From positions 806,001-870,000 of the forward strand of contig NZ_KV917372.1 in the NCBI RefSeq assembly GCF_002019635.1: DNA of 64,000 nucleotides. The letters run 5' to 3'. The notes beneath the pieces were generated by a model. That model made no database searches. It had not been told where the DNA came from and saw only the letters and a list, made by a program, of their open reading frames with translations. Source of the stretch: Metabacillus halosaccharovorans. GTDB lineage: Bacteria; Bacillota; Bacilli; Bacillales; Bacillaceae. A program made the translations under genes and the position numbers. Below, piece after piece: positions 1 to 7,925 of this stretch. Within the stretch, counting starts at the first letter, position 1. The number at the start of each line of letters is the position of its first letter.

Positions 1-17
1 AGACTTTAACTAAAATA

Positions 18-941
18 TTAAAAAGAAAGATAATCAGCTAAATTTTGAAAAAGAAACTTTTTCACTTGTGAATCAGAATAATGTTGCAGTAACTCATTTC
101 CTAAAATCTCATAACAGGAATAATTTTCAAGTCCAACTATCGTTTCATCTATTCCATCAAAATCAGAACCAAACCCAATTTGATTTTCTCCACCTAATGA
201 ACACAAATAATCAATATGTTTTAGTAGATTTGATATAGTTGGTTCAGGTTGTTCAGACGTAAAAAAAGGAACAAATGTAACACCAATAACACCTTTCTTA
301 CGAAAAAGAGCCACGATTTGTTCATCTTTTAAATTCCTTACATGTGAACATATAGTATAAACATTTGAGTGAGTAGCAATGGGGTAATCCGCAAGATCTA
401 ATGCTTCCCAGAAGCTTCTTTCACTAGCATGCGATAAATCAGTCCACATCTTTTGTTTATTTAAATAGCGTATAACTTCTGTCCCAAAGTTTGTAATGCC
501 CGCATTTCGCTTTTCTAACACACCGTCTGCCACTAGGTTAGCATAGTTCCACGTTAACCCTACAGACCGAACACCAAGCTCATATAGGAGCTCAAGGTTA
601 CCAATTTGATCGCCTATTGCATCACATCCCTCAAGTGTTAAAATGGCACCAGTTTCTCCATCCTTTAAGCCTGCTAGATCTTCCTTCGTTTTAATAAGTT
701 TAATCTCGGGATATTTATGAAGAATCTTTTGGTAAAAAATATTGATTTGTTGTTGTGCTACAGTTAACCTTTGGACAAATGGAATATTATCTGGAACAAA
801 AATGGCAAAGCATTGGATATTCTTATTAGCTGTTTTAAGTTTTGATAGATCGACATGTAACCGATTATCATAAAACACATCTAGTTTTGGATTTTGCCAG
901 AGCTTAAAAAGCATGTCACAATGTGCATCAAAGATTTTCAA
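18..941 (-). CDS. Membrane-dipeptidase-type metallopeptidase (family M19)
   Basis: Predicted zinc dipeptidase of the renal dipeptidase family, which hydrolyses dipeptides, often with D-residues at the C-terminus. All family metal and catalytic ligands are visible in the 307-residue protein: HCD at 7-9 (His7, Asp9), Glu104 in LEGCDAIG, His171 in DLSH, His191 in ATHSN, and Asp260 in GSDFDG. No signal peptide or membrane segment is apparent, so it is probably cytoplasmic, as bacterial members usually are. The start is a TTG preceded by AAAGGAGTGA at good spacing. It lies 99 nt downstream of spoVS and is separated from it by the spoVS terminator, so it probably has its own promoter. In B. subtilis this position is held by tdh/kbl, so the neighbour differs here. 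The substrate cannot be told from sequence. Confidence 0.9.
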   Translation of the reverse strand: MKIFDAHCDMLFKLWQNPKLDVFYDNRLHVDLSKLKTANKNIQCFAIFVPDNIPFVQRLTVAQQQINIFYQKILHKYPEIKLIKTKEDLAGLKDGETGAILTLEGCDAIGDQIGNLELLYELGVRSVGLTWNYANLVADGVLEKRNAGITNFGTEVIRYLNKQKMWTDLSHASERSFWEALDLADYPIATHSNVYTICSHVRNLKDEQIVALFRKKGVIGVTFVPFFTSEQPEPTISNLLKHIDYLCSLGGENQIGFGSDFDGIDETIVGLENYSCYEILGNELLQHYSDSQVKKFLFQNLADYLSF

Positions 942-980
942 GACTACTCACTCCTTTATCTCACTTTTACTAATTTTTTA

Positions 981-1016
981 TAAAAAAACAGGGTTTGACT
1001 CATTGAGTCAAACCCG
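981..1016 (-). terminator. spoVS intrinsic terminator
   Basis: A perfect 12-bp inverted repeat (GGGTTTGACTCA against TGAGTCAAACCC, arms 991-1002 and 1004-1015) lies just after the spoVS stop codon. On the minus strand it is followed by TGTTTTTTTAT. The loop is nominally one base, so the top pairs of the stem must open. It separates spoVS from the dipeptidase gene. Confidence 0.85.
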
Positions 1017-1040
1017 TTTCATGTTCTTTCATAGAGTTTA

Positions 1041-1301
1041 TTATCTCGGCTCTACGATTAGTTTTATGGCAGTACGCTCTTCACCATCTATTTGAATATC
1101 TGTAAAAGCAGGAATACAAATTAAGTCCACTCCACTTGGAGCTACAAATCCTCTCGCAATTGCTACAGCTTTTACTGCTTGATTAAGGGCTCCTGCTCCA
1201 ATTGCTTGGATTTCGGCAGCACCTCTCTCCCTCAATACTCCGGCTAATGCACCAGCAACTGAATTAGGATTTGATTTTGCTGAAACCTTTAATATTTCCA
1301 T
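1041..1301 (-). CDS. spoVS: Stage V sporulation protein S
   Basis: An 86-residue protein that is almost invariant among endospore formers and also found in some non-spore-formers. It belongs to the SpoVS/Alba-like family and is needed for progress through stage V of sporulation; its biochemical role is probably nucleic-acid binding. Recognisable stretches are the N-terminal MEILKVSAKSNPNSVAGALA and the C-terminal ERTAIKLIVEPR. The length matches the family. The ATG start has a GGGGGAA Shine-Dalgarno sequence. It follows ymdB with a 206-nt gap holding a sigma-H-like promoter, and it ends in its own strong terminator, so it is probably monocistronic. In B. subtilis spoVS is known to be sigma-H controlled. 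Confidence 0.97.
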   Translation of the reverse strand: MEILKVSAKSNPNSVAGALAGVLRERGAAEIQAIGAGALNQAVKAVAIARGFVAPSGVDLICIPAFTDIQIDGEERTAIKLIVEPR

Positions 1302-1428
1302 TTCTAGTTCCCCCTTTTTTCAATGAATCCTTGAGTGTTCATTAGAACAATCTTTGGTATATTTTGTTTAAAAGGACCTCCCCTAAATCCCCTTTAAACA
1401 GTGTTAGTTATATATCCATTGCTACTAT

Positions 1429-1456
1429 ATTCACTAGAGTTGGAATATATTCCTGC
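1429..1456 (-). promoter_or_regulatory. Candidate sigma-H promoter of spoVS
   Basis: On the minus strand the -35 element reads GCAGGAATA (1448-1456) against the sigma-H consensus RWAGGAxxT. Exactly 14 nt later the -10 element reads TGAAT (1429-1433), a full match to HGAAT. Two non-core -35 positions deviate. It lies 128 nt before the spoVS start. That spoVS of B. subtilis is sigma-H dependent is established; the assignment here is inferred from the match and its position. Confidence 0.6.
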
Positions 1457-1500
1457 TTGTTCGCACATTATTTCGAAAAATTCGCACTTATACATAAATT

Positions 1501-1523
1501 CATGTTCTTACTCAAAGAACATG
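1501..1523 (-). terminator. Hairpin across the ymdB stop codon
   Basis: CATGTTCTT and AAGAACATG form a perfect 9-bp stem with a 5-nt loop, and the ymdB TAA stop lies within it. The run of T after the stem is interrupted (AATTTATG), so this is a weak terminator or a 3-prime stabilising hairpin for the ymdB message. Confidence 0.45.
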
Positions 1524-2302
1524 TGATCATCATTAATAAGAATACGTTCAATTTTACTGGCTTTCCCAGTTTTATCATTCACATCAACTACAACACCACT
1601 TAGCTGAGTTCTACCCTCTGCTACATCATGACGAACCGGAAGGCCCGTTAAAAAGCGCTTTAAGATCATTTCCCTGTCAACACCTAAGATTCCATCATAC
1701 GGACCTGTCATTCCAACATCTGTTATGTATGCAGTTCCTTTATCTAATATCCTTTCATCGGCTGTTTGAACATGTGTATGTGTCCCTACAACTACCGATG
1801 CCTGTCCATTTAAATACCAACCCATCGCCTGTTTTTCACTGGTTGCTTCAGCATGAAAATCCACAAAAATGACTGAAGTCCGCTTTTTAGCTTGTTCTAT
1901 TAATTCATCAGCTTTTTTAAAAGGACAATCTGATGGTGGTAAAAATGCACGTCCTTGTAAATTTATGACTGCTATTTCCTTTCCACCTACTGTTATAAAG
2001 GTCATTCCTTTTCCCGGATTATTTTCAGGAAAATTGGCAGGTCGTATCATTTGTGTTGTATCATCAATAAATTCAAAGATGTCACGGTTATCCCATGTAT
2101 GATTTCCCATTGTGATTACATGTGCACCTTGTTGTATAAATTGCTGATACATCTTCTCTGTAATACCTCTACCATGTGCTGCATTCTCTCCGTTTATAAT
2201 GACAGCGTGTGGCTGGTATTTTGTTTTTAACTTTGGTAAGTATTCCTTCACCATATCCCGACCTGGTGATCCAAAAACATCCCCGATAAATAATATTTTC
2301 AT
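1508..2302 (-). CDS. ymdB: YmdB-type metallophosphoesterase (2',3'-cyclic nucleotide phosphodiesterase)
   Basis: A 264-residue YmdB-family calcineurin-like phosphoesterase. In B. subtilis YmdB hydrolyses 2',3'-cyclic nucleotides and influences the choice between motility and biofilm and the late adaptive response. The metal-binding motifs appear in order: GDVFGSPGR (Asp8), NGENAAHG (37-44), GNHTWDN (66-72), VDFHAE (about 148) and GTHTHVQTAD (about 174). There is no signal peptide or membrane segment. It lies 256 nt downstream of rny, a conserved pairing, with the rny terminator and a palindromic repeat between them, so some uncoupling of the two genes is likely here. The ATG start is preceded by GAGGG. 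Confidence 0.95.
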   Translation of the reverse strand: MKILFIGDVFGSPGRDMVKEYLPKLKTKYQPHAVIINGENAAHGRGITEKMYQQFIQQGAHVITMGNHTWDNRDIFEFIDDTTQMIRPANFPENNPGKGMTFITVGGKEIAVINLQGRAFLPPSDCPFKKADELIEQAKKRTSVIFVDFHAEATSEKQAMGWYLNGQASVVVGTHTHVQTADERILDKGTAYITDVGMTGPYDGILGVDREMILKRFLTGLPVRHDVAEGRTQLSGVVVDVNDKTGKASKIERILINDDHMFFE

Positions 2303-2365
2303 TTATGTACCCTCTTTACTATAAAGTATTACAACTAGTGTTGCACAAATTAGTGCAAAAGTGCA

Positions 2366-2465
2366 AGCGCCTTGGTCAGTCTAGGGCAAATAAGATGTAA
2401 ATGAATAGAAGACGTTCTTTTTCTTCAATTCATTTACGTCTTATGACCTCGAGGGGCTAGGCGCT
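2366..2465. repeat. Palindromic Bacillus-type intergenic repeat
   Basis: A roughly 100-bp imperfect inverted repeat between rny and ymdB. The outer arms are AGCGCC (2366-2371) and GGCGCT (2460-2465). The inner arms, ATAAGATGTAAATGAAT and ATTCATTTACGTCTTAT, pair over 17 positions with one G-T pair. The bases are richer in GC than the surroundings. The pattern of AAGCGCC, AGCCCC-like and ATAAGACG blocks resembles a repeat often seen between genes in Bacillaceae genomes; that likeness is from memory, not a search. It contains no open frame of note. Confidence 0.6.
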
Positions 2466-2525
2466 GGAGCTGGATGTCTAAGCTCTTATCCACTGTTCAA
2501 GAATTTCATCATTTCCTAAACGCGT

Positions 2526-2565
2526 GCAAAAATAAAGTGGCGCATCTCTGCACCACTTTATTTTG
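2526..2565 (-). terminator. rny intrinsic terminator
   Basis: GCAAAATAAAGTGG and CCACTTTATTTTTGC form a stem of about 14 bp with a 12-nt loop. The rny TAA stop codon sits in the ascending arm, and the descending arm supplies the run of T. Confidence 0.75.
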
Positions 2566-4120
2566 CATATTCAACAGCCCGAGTTTCACGGATTACCGTA
2601 ACTTTAATGTGACCAGGATAGTCGAGCTCTTCTTCTATTCGTTTTCGAATGTCTCTTGCCAAACGATGTGCCTGTAAATCATCTATCGTATCTGGCTTAA
2701 CCATGATTCGTACTTCACGACCAGCCTGAATAGCAAATGATTTTTCAACACCTTCATAGGATTCAGAAATCTCTTCTAGCTTTTCTAAGCGACGAATATA
2801 ATTTTCAAGAGTTTCACTGCGTGCACCAGGTCTTGCAGCTGATAATGCATCAGCAGCAGCTACAATGACAGCAATAATTGAATTTGGCTCTGTATCGCCA
2901 TGGTGTGAAGCAATACTATTAATGACAACAGGATGCTCTTTATACTTTGTAGCTAATTCAACACCAATTTCAACGTGGCTTCCTTCAACTTCATGGTCAA
3001 TAGCCTTCCCGATATCATGCAATAAACCTGCACGTTTTGCTAATAATTCGTCTTCACCAAGCTCAGCAGCCATTAAACCTGATAAGAAAGCAACTTCCAT
3101 TGAGTGCTTTAGTACATTTTGACCATAACTTGTTCTGAATTTCAAACGACCAAGTATTTTAATCAAATCAGGGTGGAGACCATGTACCCCTACTTCAAAT
3201 GTCGTTTGCTCACCGATTTCACGAATGTATTCATCCACTTCTCGACGAGATTTTTCAACCATTTCCTCAATTCTTGCAGGGTGAATCCGGCCATCCTGAA
3301 CTAGCTTGTCTAAAGCTATTCTAGCTGTTTCGCGTCGAATTGGATCAAATCCTGATAAAATGACAGCCTCAGGTGTATCATCGATGATTAGGTCTATACC
3401 TGTAAGTGTTTCAAGCGTACGGATATTACGTCCCTCTCGTCCGATAATACGGCCTTTCATTTCATCATTTGGAAGATTAACAACAGACACGGTTGTTTCG
3501 GCTACATGATCTGCTGCACATCGTTGAATAGCAAGTGACAGGATTTCTTTAGCCTTTTTGTCAGCCTCTTCCTTAGCTCGATTCTCACTTTCTTTAATCA
3601 TGATTGCAATATCATGTGTGAGTTCATTTTCAACCTTATCAAGAATGATGCTTCTTGCTTCATCTCGTGTAAGGCTGGAAATACGTTCAAGCTCTGTTTG
3701 CTGTTTACGCACAATCTCGTCCACTTTGCTTTCCATCTCTTCAATATGCTGTTGTCTTTCATTCAGAGAACCTTCTTTTCTCTCTAGCATAACCTCACGT
3801 TTATCTAAAGACTCGTCCTTACGGTCAAGATTCTCTTCCTTTTGTAATAAGCGATTTTCTTGTTTTTGAAGCTCATTGCGTCTTTCGCGAATTTCTTGTT
3901 CAGCATCTGTGCGCAGCTTATGGATTTCATCCTTCGCTTCAAGAAGTGCTTCTTTCTTAGTAGCCTCCGCGTCACGTTTTGCATCTTCAAGAATCTGCTC
4001 TGCTGCACTTGTAGCGCCAGCAATCTTCGCTTCGGCAATAGATTTTCGAACAAAATAGCCAACAACTGCACCGACGATTAGGCCAAGCAAAATGGAGATG
4101 ATTATTGATACTACGTCCAT
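2558..4120 (-). CDS. rny: Ribonuclease Y
   Basis: Membrane-anchored endoribonuclease that starts mRNA turnover in low-GC Gram-positives and is a scaffold for the degradosome-like network. The architecture is complete: an N-terminal transmembrane helix (about 4-24), a long charged coiled coil (about 30-200), a KH RNA-binding domain ([15 protein letters not shown], about 210-275), and an HD domain whose HSMEVA and [12 protein letters not shown] motifs lie near 340-375. Two ATGs stand in tandem. The second is chosen because AGGAGG is 7 nt from it but only 4 nt from the first; it gives 520 residues, the usual family length. An upstream sigma-A promoter and a leader of about 210 nt are predicted. 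It lies directly downstream of recA, with no penicillin-binding-protein gene between them as in B. subtilis. Confidence 0.97.
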   Translation of the reverse strand: MDVVSIIISILLGLIVGAVVGYFVRKSIAEAKIAGATSAAEQILEDAKRDAEATKKEALLEAKDEIHKLRTDAEQEIRERRNELQKQENRLLQKEENLDRKDESLDKREVMLERKEGSLNERQQHIEEMESKVDEIVRKQQTELERISSLTRDEARSIILDKVENELTHDIAIMIKESENRAKEEADKKAKEILSLAIQRCAADHVAETTVSVVNLPNDEMKGRIIGREGRNIRTLETLTGIDLIIDDTPEAVILSGFDPIRRETARIALDKLVQDGRIHPARIEEMVEKSRREVDEYIREIGEQTTFEVGVHGLHPDLIKILGRLKFRTSYGQNVLKHSMEVAFLSGLMAAELGEDELLAKRAGLLHDIGKAIDHEVEGSHVEIGVELATKYKEHPVVINSIASHHGDTEPNSIIAVIVAAADALSAARPGARSETLENYIRRLEKLEEISESYEGVEKSFAIQAGREVRIMVKPDTIDDLQAHRLARDIRKRIEEELDYPGHIKVTVIRETRAVEYAK

Positions 4121-4341
4121 CATTACACCTCCTCTTGCTATGAACTTGTTTTTCTAGATTAAAGTGTCGGCATGTACATTGTTCAATTATAAGTTGTCAA
4201 CATACAGCTCAAAGCCTTTTTTTCATGTGGAACTCTTTGCGTCTTTACATGAGTCGAAATAAGACAATATCAAGTACCAACATTTTCTGCTTTCAAAATG
4301 CTTCAATCATGATTCTACAAAAATGTAAAATATACATCTCA

Positions 4342-4370
4342 ATTGTAAATCTGTGAATTTTTATTGTCAA
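4342..4370 (-). promoter_or_regulatory. Predicted sigma-A promoter of rny
   Basis: On the minus strand a perfect -35 TTGACA (4365-4370) is followed after exactly 17 nt by TACAAT (4342-4347), which matches TATAAT at five of six positions. Transcription would start near 4335, leaving an untranslated leader of about 210 nt before rny. Confidence 0.65.
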
Positions 4371-4557
4371 GCCCGGTAACATAATGTTTACAGGCATTTT
4401 GAGAGCCACCTTATTATAAATAGTCGCTCCAAACCTAGAAATAAGGTTGATTTTTGTAGAAATATGTCACAATATATAATACCCTTAAAATAAATAATGT
4501 ATAAGAATACTTCTTTATGATTCAGAAAGTCTTCGTTTTTTATTTATTTTTGCATAA

Positions 4558-4584
4558 TAAAAAAGGGCAAAATTGCCCTTTTAT
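4558..4584 (-). terminator. recA intrinsic terminator
   Basis: AAAAGGGCA and TGCCCTTTT form a perfect stem with a 4-nt loop and a T6 tract on the minus strand, 6 nt after the recA stop codon. Confidence 0.88.
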
Positions 4585-4590
4585 TAATCA

Positions 4591-5631
4591 TTATTCTCCT
4601 AATAGATCCATTTCTTCCTGACTTTCATCTGGAGCAATAACTTCTTCATCCAGACCATAGTGTTGACGAATCTTTTCTTGAATTTCTAAGCGAAGTGCAG
4701 GATTTTCCTTTAGGAATTGTTTTGCATTTTCTCGGCCTTGACCTAAGCGTTCTTCATTATATGAATACCATGATCCACTCTTTTGAACGATATCAATTTC
4801 TGAACCAAGATCAATTATTTCTCCCTCTTTAGAAATCCCTTCTCCATACATAATATCAACTTCAGCCACTTTAAATGGAGGTGCAACCTTATTCTTCACG
4901 ACTTTAATTTTTGTTTTGTTCCCAACCATTTCATTTCCTTGCTTAAGTGTCTCAGCACGACGAACTTCTAAACGAACAGAAGAATAGAATTTTAGTGCTC
5001 GACCTCCAGGAGTTGTTTCAGGGTTACCAAACATAACGCCTACTTTTTCACGAATTTGGTTAATGAAGATAGCAATTGTTTTTGATTTATTAATTGCACC
5101 TGATAGCTTACGTAATGCTTGTGACATTAATCGAGCTTGCAGTCCAACGTGAGAATCACCCATCTCACCCTCAATTTCAGCTTTTGGTACTAATGCTGCT
5201 ACTGAGTCAATAACAAGAATATCAACGGCACCACTACGAACAAGTGCCTCAGCAATCTCTAGTGCTTGCTCACCTGTATCAGGCTGTGAAAGCAATAATT
5301 CATCAATATTAACACCTAATTTTTGGGCATAGACCGGATCTAAGGCATGCTCAGCATCAATAAATGCTGCTTGACCACCTTGTTGTTGAACTTCTGCAAT
5401 TGCATGTAGAGCAACCGTTGTTTTACCAGAACTCTCTGGTCCATATATTTCTATGATTCTACCTCGAGGATAACCACCAATCCCTAACGCTGCATCAAGA
5501 GCTAAAGAACCGCTTGGAGCAGTTGATACCTTACGATCTGTTTGCTCTCCTAATTTCATGATAGAACCTTTACCGAATTGTTTCTCTATTTGTTTTAACG
5601 CCATATCTAAGGCGGCTTGACGATCGCTCAC
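4591..5631 (-). CDS. recA: Recombinase A
   Basis: DNA-dependent ATPase that forms filaments on single-stranded DNA, catalyses strand exchange and triggers LexA self-cleavage. The 346-residue sequence shows Walker A GPESSGKT at 64-71, the Walker B region LVIDSVAAL, the DNA-binding loop stretch [20 protein letters not shown], and an acidic C-terminal tail ([11 protein letters not shown]). The start is GTG, 7 nt after AAGGAGG. A sigma-A promoter and a LexA/DinR-type box lie directly upstream, and a strong terminator follows, so it is probably a single-gene SOS transcript. The neighbouring cinA is the conserved partner, but a cinA terminator and the recA promoter separate them. Confidence 0.99.
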   Translation of the reverse strand: MSDRQAALDMALKQIEKQFGKGSIMKLGEQTDRKVSTAPSGSLALDAALGIGGYPRGRIIEIYGPESSGKTTVALHAIAEVQQQGGQAAFIDAEHALDPVYAQKLGVNIDELLLSQPDTGEQALEIAEALVRSGAVDILVIDSVAALVPKAEIEGEMGDSHVGLQARLMSQALRKLSGAINKSKTIAIFINQIREKVGVMFGNPETTPGGRALKFYSSVRLEVRRAETLKQGNEMVGNKTKIKVVKNKVAPPFKVAEVDIMYGEGISKEGEIIDLGSEIDIVQKSGSWYSYNEERLGQGRENAKQFLKENPALRLEIQEKIRQHYGLDEEVIAPDESQEEMDLLGE

Positions 5632-5662
5632 AAAATTTCCTCCTTAAAATCAATCTATAATA

Positions 5663-5691
5663 AATATAACGCTTTTTCATTCGTTTGCCAA
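5663..5691 (-). promoter_or_regulatory. Predicted sigma-A promoter of recA
   Basis: The -35 TTGGCA (5686-5691) and -10 TATATT (5663-5668) are separated by 17 nt; each matches consensus at five of six positions. It lies 32 nt upstream of the GTG start. No other good promoter is seen between cinA and recA. Confidence 0.65.
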
Positions 5692-5700
5692 GTAAAAAGT

Positions 5701-5714
5701 CGAACATTCATTCG
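5701..5714 (-). promoter_or_regulatory. LexA/DinR (SOS) box upstream of recA
   Basis: The minus strand reads CGAATGAATGTTCG, against the Gram-positive SOS consensus CGAAC-N4-GTTCG with one mismatch (T for C), as I recall for the B. subtilis recA box. It starts 10 bp upstream of the -35 element, a suitable place for repression. The promoter position and the conserved regulation of recA support the call. Confidence 0.72.
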
Positions 5715-5872
5715 ATTTTTTTCTGGGTAATAAAATATAAAAATATAATTTTCCGCTAACAGAAAACGTTAAAATAAGCACCAGCTTATCAAACAAAATT
5801 TAATTTTAACTATTTTTATATTGTTCTTTCAAAAGCTCATTCGCCTTCCTATCTCTCAAGCAATTACATTTA

Positions 5873-5923
5873 AATAAAAAAAAGCCTGTTAAGCTTCGCT
5901 ATTAGACTTTGCATAACAGACTT
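5873..5923 (-). terminator. cinA intrinsic terminator
   Basis: AAGTCTGTTA (5914-5923) pairs with TAACAGGCTT (5882-5891) over 10 positions with one G-U pair, and is followed by a T8 tract. It lies directly after the cinA stop codon. Confidence 0.78.
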
Positions 5924-5930
5924 CATTATA

Positions 5931-7178
5931 TCATTCTATTTCATTTAATAGTTTGACCAAATAGTGACATCCATACTTTGCCGTTCTTGTACGGATTCCT
6001 TTTCTTGAACCGGCTAAGTTTAAAGCATAAACGTTCGTTTGATCCTTGTCGGCGATACCAATGAACACTGTTCCAACTGGTTGTCCTTCATGCGGTTCAG
6101 GTCCGGCAGCACCTGTAAAGCTTATACCAATATCACTATTAAGTAGTTTACGAACCTGTTCAGCCATTTCCTTTGCACATTGTTCACTTACAGCTCCGTA
6201 TGCCGCAAGAGTTTCTTCTTGTATATGTAAAATTTGTTTTTTCACTTCATTCGTATAGGAGATAATACTTCCATTAAAAACTTGAGAGGCACCTTCCAAT
6301 GAAGTGACTAGCTCTGAAAACATACCGCCAGTTAAACTCTCTGCTGCAGCAATTGTTTTTTTCTTTTTAACCAATTGTGCCTTTACCTCATTTATAAGAG
6401 TTGTTTCATTATATCCATAGAAAAAGTCACCTACACGAACATTAATCTTTCTTTCTACTTCATCTAGTAATTTTTGAGCAGTTTTTTCATCTGGATGCTT
6501 TGCCGTTAGTCTAAGAGTGACTTCACCATCAGCTGCTAAGGGAGCGACAGTTGGATTTGTTTGTCCATCAATAAGATCCTGTATATCAGTTTCAAGTTGA
6601 GATTCACCAATACCGAAATATCTTAACACACGTGAAACGATTTTATCCTGAATCCCTAGTTGGTTTTGAAAGAATTCTCTTCCATAGTTTTTGAACATTG
6701 GGCTCATTTCACTTGGTGGACCAGGTAAAAGCATATAGATCGTTTGGTCGGCTTCCAAAGCCATACCAGGTGCCATACCATAATCATTTTTTAATATCGT
6801 TGAACCCTCAATAACAAGTGCCTGCTTTTTATTATTTTCTGACATCGTCCGTTTAGTCCGGGCAAAGTAATCCTCAATACTCTCTAAAGCAGCGTGATCA
6901 AAGACAAGATTTTTACCTAATGAATTAGAAATCGTTTCCTTTGTTAAATCATCTTTGGTTGGACCAAGTCCACCTGTAAAGATAATAATATTAGAACGTT
7001 CTTTTGCAATCTTTATTGCTGACTCAAGCCGAACAGGGTTGTCTCCCACAACAGTATGGTAATAAACATTTAAACCAATCTCAGCAAGTTCCTTTGATAA
7101 AAATTGAGCATTGGTATTGGCTATTTGACCTAATAACAATTCTGATCCAACAGCAATAAGCTCAGTACGTATATCCAT
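5931..7178 (-). CDS. cinA: CinA-family protein (competence/damage-inducible; nucleotide-salvage domains)
   Basis: A 415-residue two-domain protein. The N-terminal half (about 1-170) is a MoaB/MogA-like fold with [13 protein letters not shown] and the [11 protein letters not shown] motif. Family members with this domain can hydrolyse ADP-ribose or NMN-type pyrophosphates. The C-terminal half (about 255-415) is the PncC/CinA domain with AAESLTGGM and SFTGAAGP, linked to nicotinamide-mononucleotide deamidation and to RecA in competence. The ATG start follows AGAGGTGG. It lies 29 nt after pgsA and upstream of recA, the classical pgsA-cinA-recA order. The enzymatic activity of this particular copy is inferred only from family. 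Confidence 0.95.
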   Translation of the reverse strand: MDIRTELIAVGSELLLGQIANTNAQFLSKELAEIGLNVYYHTVVGDNPVRLESAIKIAKERSNIIIFTGGLGPTKDDLTKETISNSLGKNLVFDHAALESIEDYFARTKRTMSENNKKQALVIEGSTILKNDYGMAPGMALEADQTIYMLLPGPPSEMSPMFKNYGREFFQNQLGIQDKIVSRVLRYFGIGESQLETDIQDLIDGQTNPTVAPLAADGEVTLRLTAKHPDEKTAQKLLDEVERKINVRVGDFFYGYNETTLINEVKAQLVKKKKTIAAAESLTGGMFSELVTSLEGASQVFNGSIISYTNEVKKQILHIQEETLAAYGAVSEQCAKEMAEQVRKLLNSDIGISFTGAAGPEPHEGQPVGTVFIGIADKDQTNVYALNLAGSRKGIRTRTAKYGCHYLVKLLNEIE

Positions 7179-7207
7179 TACATATCCACCTCTTGCCTAT
7201 ATAAGTA

Positions 7208-7786
7208 TTATTTAGAATTAACAAAGGCTTGTTTATTTTTCATAAAATAATCCCAACCTGAGATGACAGTGAAAAATGTGGCAACCCATAGTGCAATTGT
7301 TGCAAATGGGATGTTCATTAATTCAAATGGTAGATTATGCAATAATAATGCAGAGATTGCAATGATCTGAGTCCATGTTTTTATTTTCCCTAACATGTTT
7401 GCAGCAACAACTTCTCCTTCTCCAGCTAATACCAAACGCAATCCAGTAACAGCAAATTCACGGCTAATGATCAGAATAACCATCCAAGATGGAGCAAGTC
7501 CGAGCTCAACTAAGATAATAAGTGCCGCTGATACTAATAATTTATCTGCTAGTGGATCCAAAAATTTTCCGAGATTTGTAACTTGATTGAGCTTTCTTGC
7601 ATAATAACCATCAATCCAATCAGTTGTGGAGGCTATGATAAAGATTATAGCTCCAACAAAATGGGTAACTAAAATGGTTTCAGTCCCAAAAGTAAGCTCT
7701 CCCCAGTTAAACGGAACTAACATGATCACCATAAAAACTGGTATAAGTAAAATTCTTGAAATCGTAATCTTATTCGGTAAATTCAT
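7208..7786 (-). CDS. pgsA: CDP-diacylglycerol-glycerol-3-phosphate 3-phosphatidyltransferase
   Basis: Membrane enzyme that makes phosphatidylglycerol-phosphate from CDP-diacylglycerol and glycerol-3-phosphate, the committed step to phosphatidylglycerol. The 192-residue protein carries the complete CDP-alcohol phosphotransferase signature D-G-x2-A-R-x8-G-x3-D-x3-D (DGYYAR through LDPLAD, about 59-81) and roughly four to six hydrophobic helices. The ATG start has CGGAGGAAA 7-8 nt upstream. It follows rodZ after a gap with a terminator-like hairpin, and is followed closely by cinA. CdsA, encoded at 53518-54315 in this window, provides its substrate. Confidence 0.97.
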   Translation of the reverse strand: MNLPNKITISRILLIPVFMVIMLVPFNWGELTFGTETILVTHFVGAIIFIIASTTDWIDGYYARKLNQVTNLGKFLDPLADKLLVSAALIILVELGLAPSWMVILIISREFAVTGLRLVLAGEGEVVAANMLGKIKTWTQIIAISALLLHNLPFELMNIPFATIALWVATFFTVISGWDYFMKNKQAFVNSK

Positions 7787-7841
7787 TTATTTTTCCTCCG
7801 TAATCTTTTAACAATAATGATAACTAAAATGGGACGACTCT

Positions 7842-7897
7842 TAAAAAAGGTATAATCCTTATCCTAACATATCTCAGCAAATTAGTTAGGATAAGGA
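7842..7897 (-). terminator. Terminator-like hairpin after rodZ
   Basis: TCCTTATCCTAAC and GTTAGGATAAGGA form a perfect 13-bp stem (arms 7856-7868 and 7885-7897) with a 16-nt loop. A run of T (CCTTTTTT) starts about 6 nt beyond the stem. The long loop and offset T-run make it weaker than the others in this window, so some read-through into pgsA is plausible. Confidence 0.6.
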
Positions 7898-7925
7898 CCG
7901 AGCCCCCCTTCAATTGAGTCTGTCC

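Larger units (their letters stand above)
4124..4590 (-). other. Gene-free rny upstream region (467 nt)
   Basis: This AT-rich stretch holds the recA terminator (about 4558-4584), a good sigma-A promoter (4342-4370) and the predicted rny leader of about 210 nt. I see no convincing small open frame with a ribosome binding site. A perfect TTGACA also occurs at 4195-4200 on the minus strand but has no matching -10 element. Confidence 0.6.

Noticed and set aside
3558-3869. Ser-rich plus-strand frames opposite rny
   Set aside because: They mirror the Glu/Lys-rich coiled coil of RNase Y, which produces long Ser/Leu-rich antisense frames.
4172-4200. Perfect TTGACA upstream of rny as a second promoter
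   Set aside because: At 16-18 nt spacing the -10 positions match TATAAT poorly; the 4342-4370 promoter is much better.
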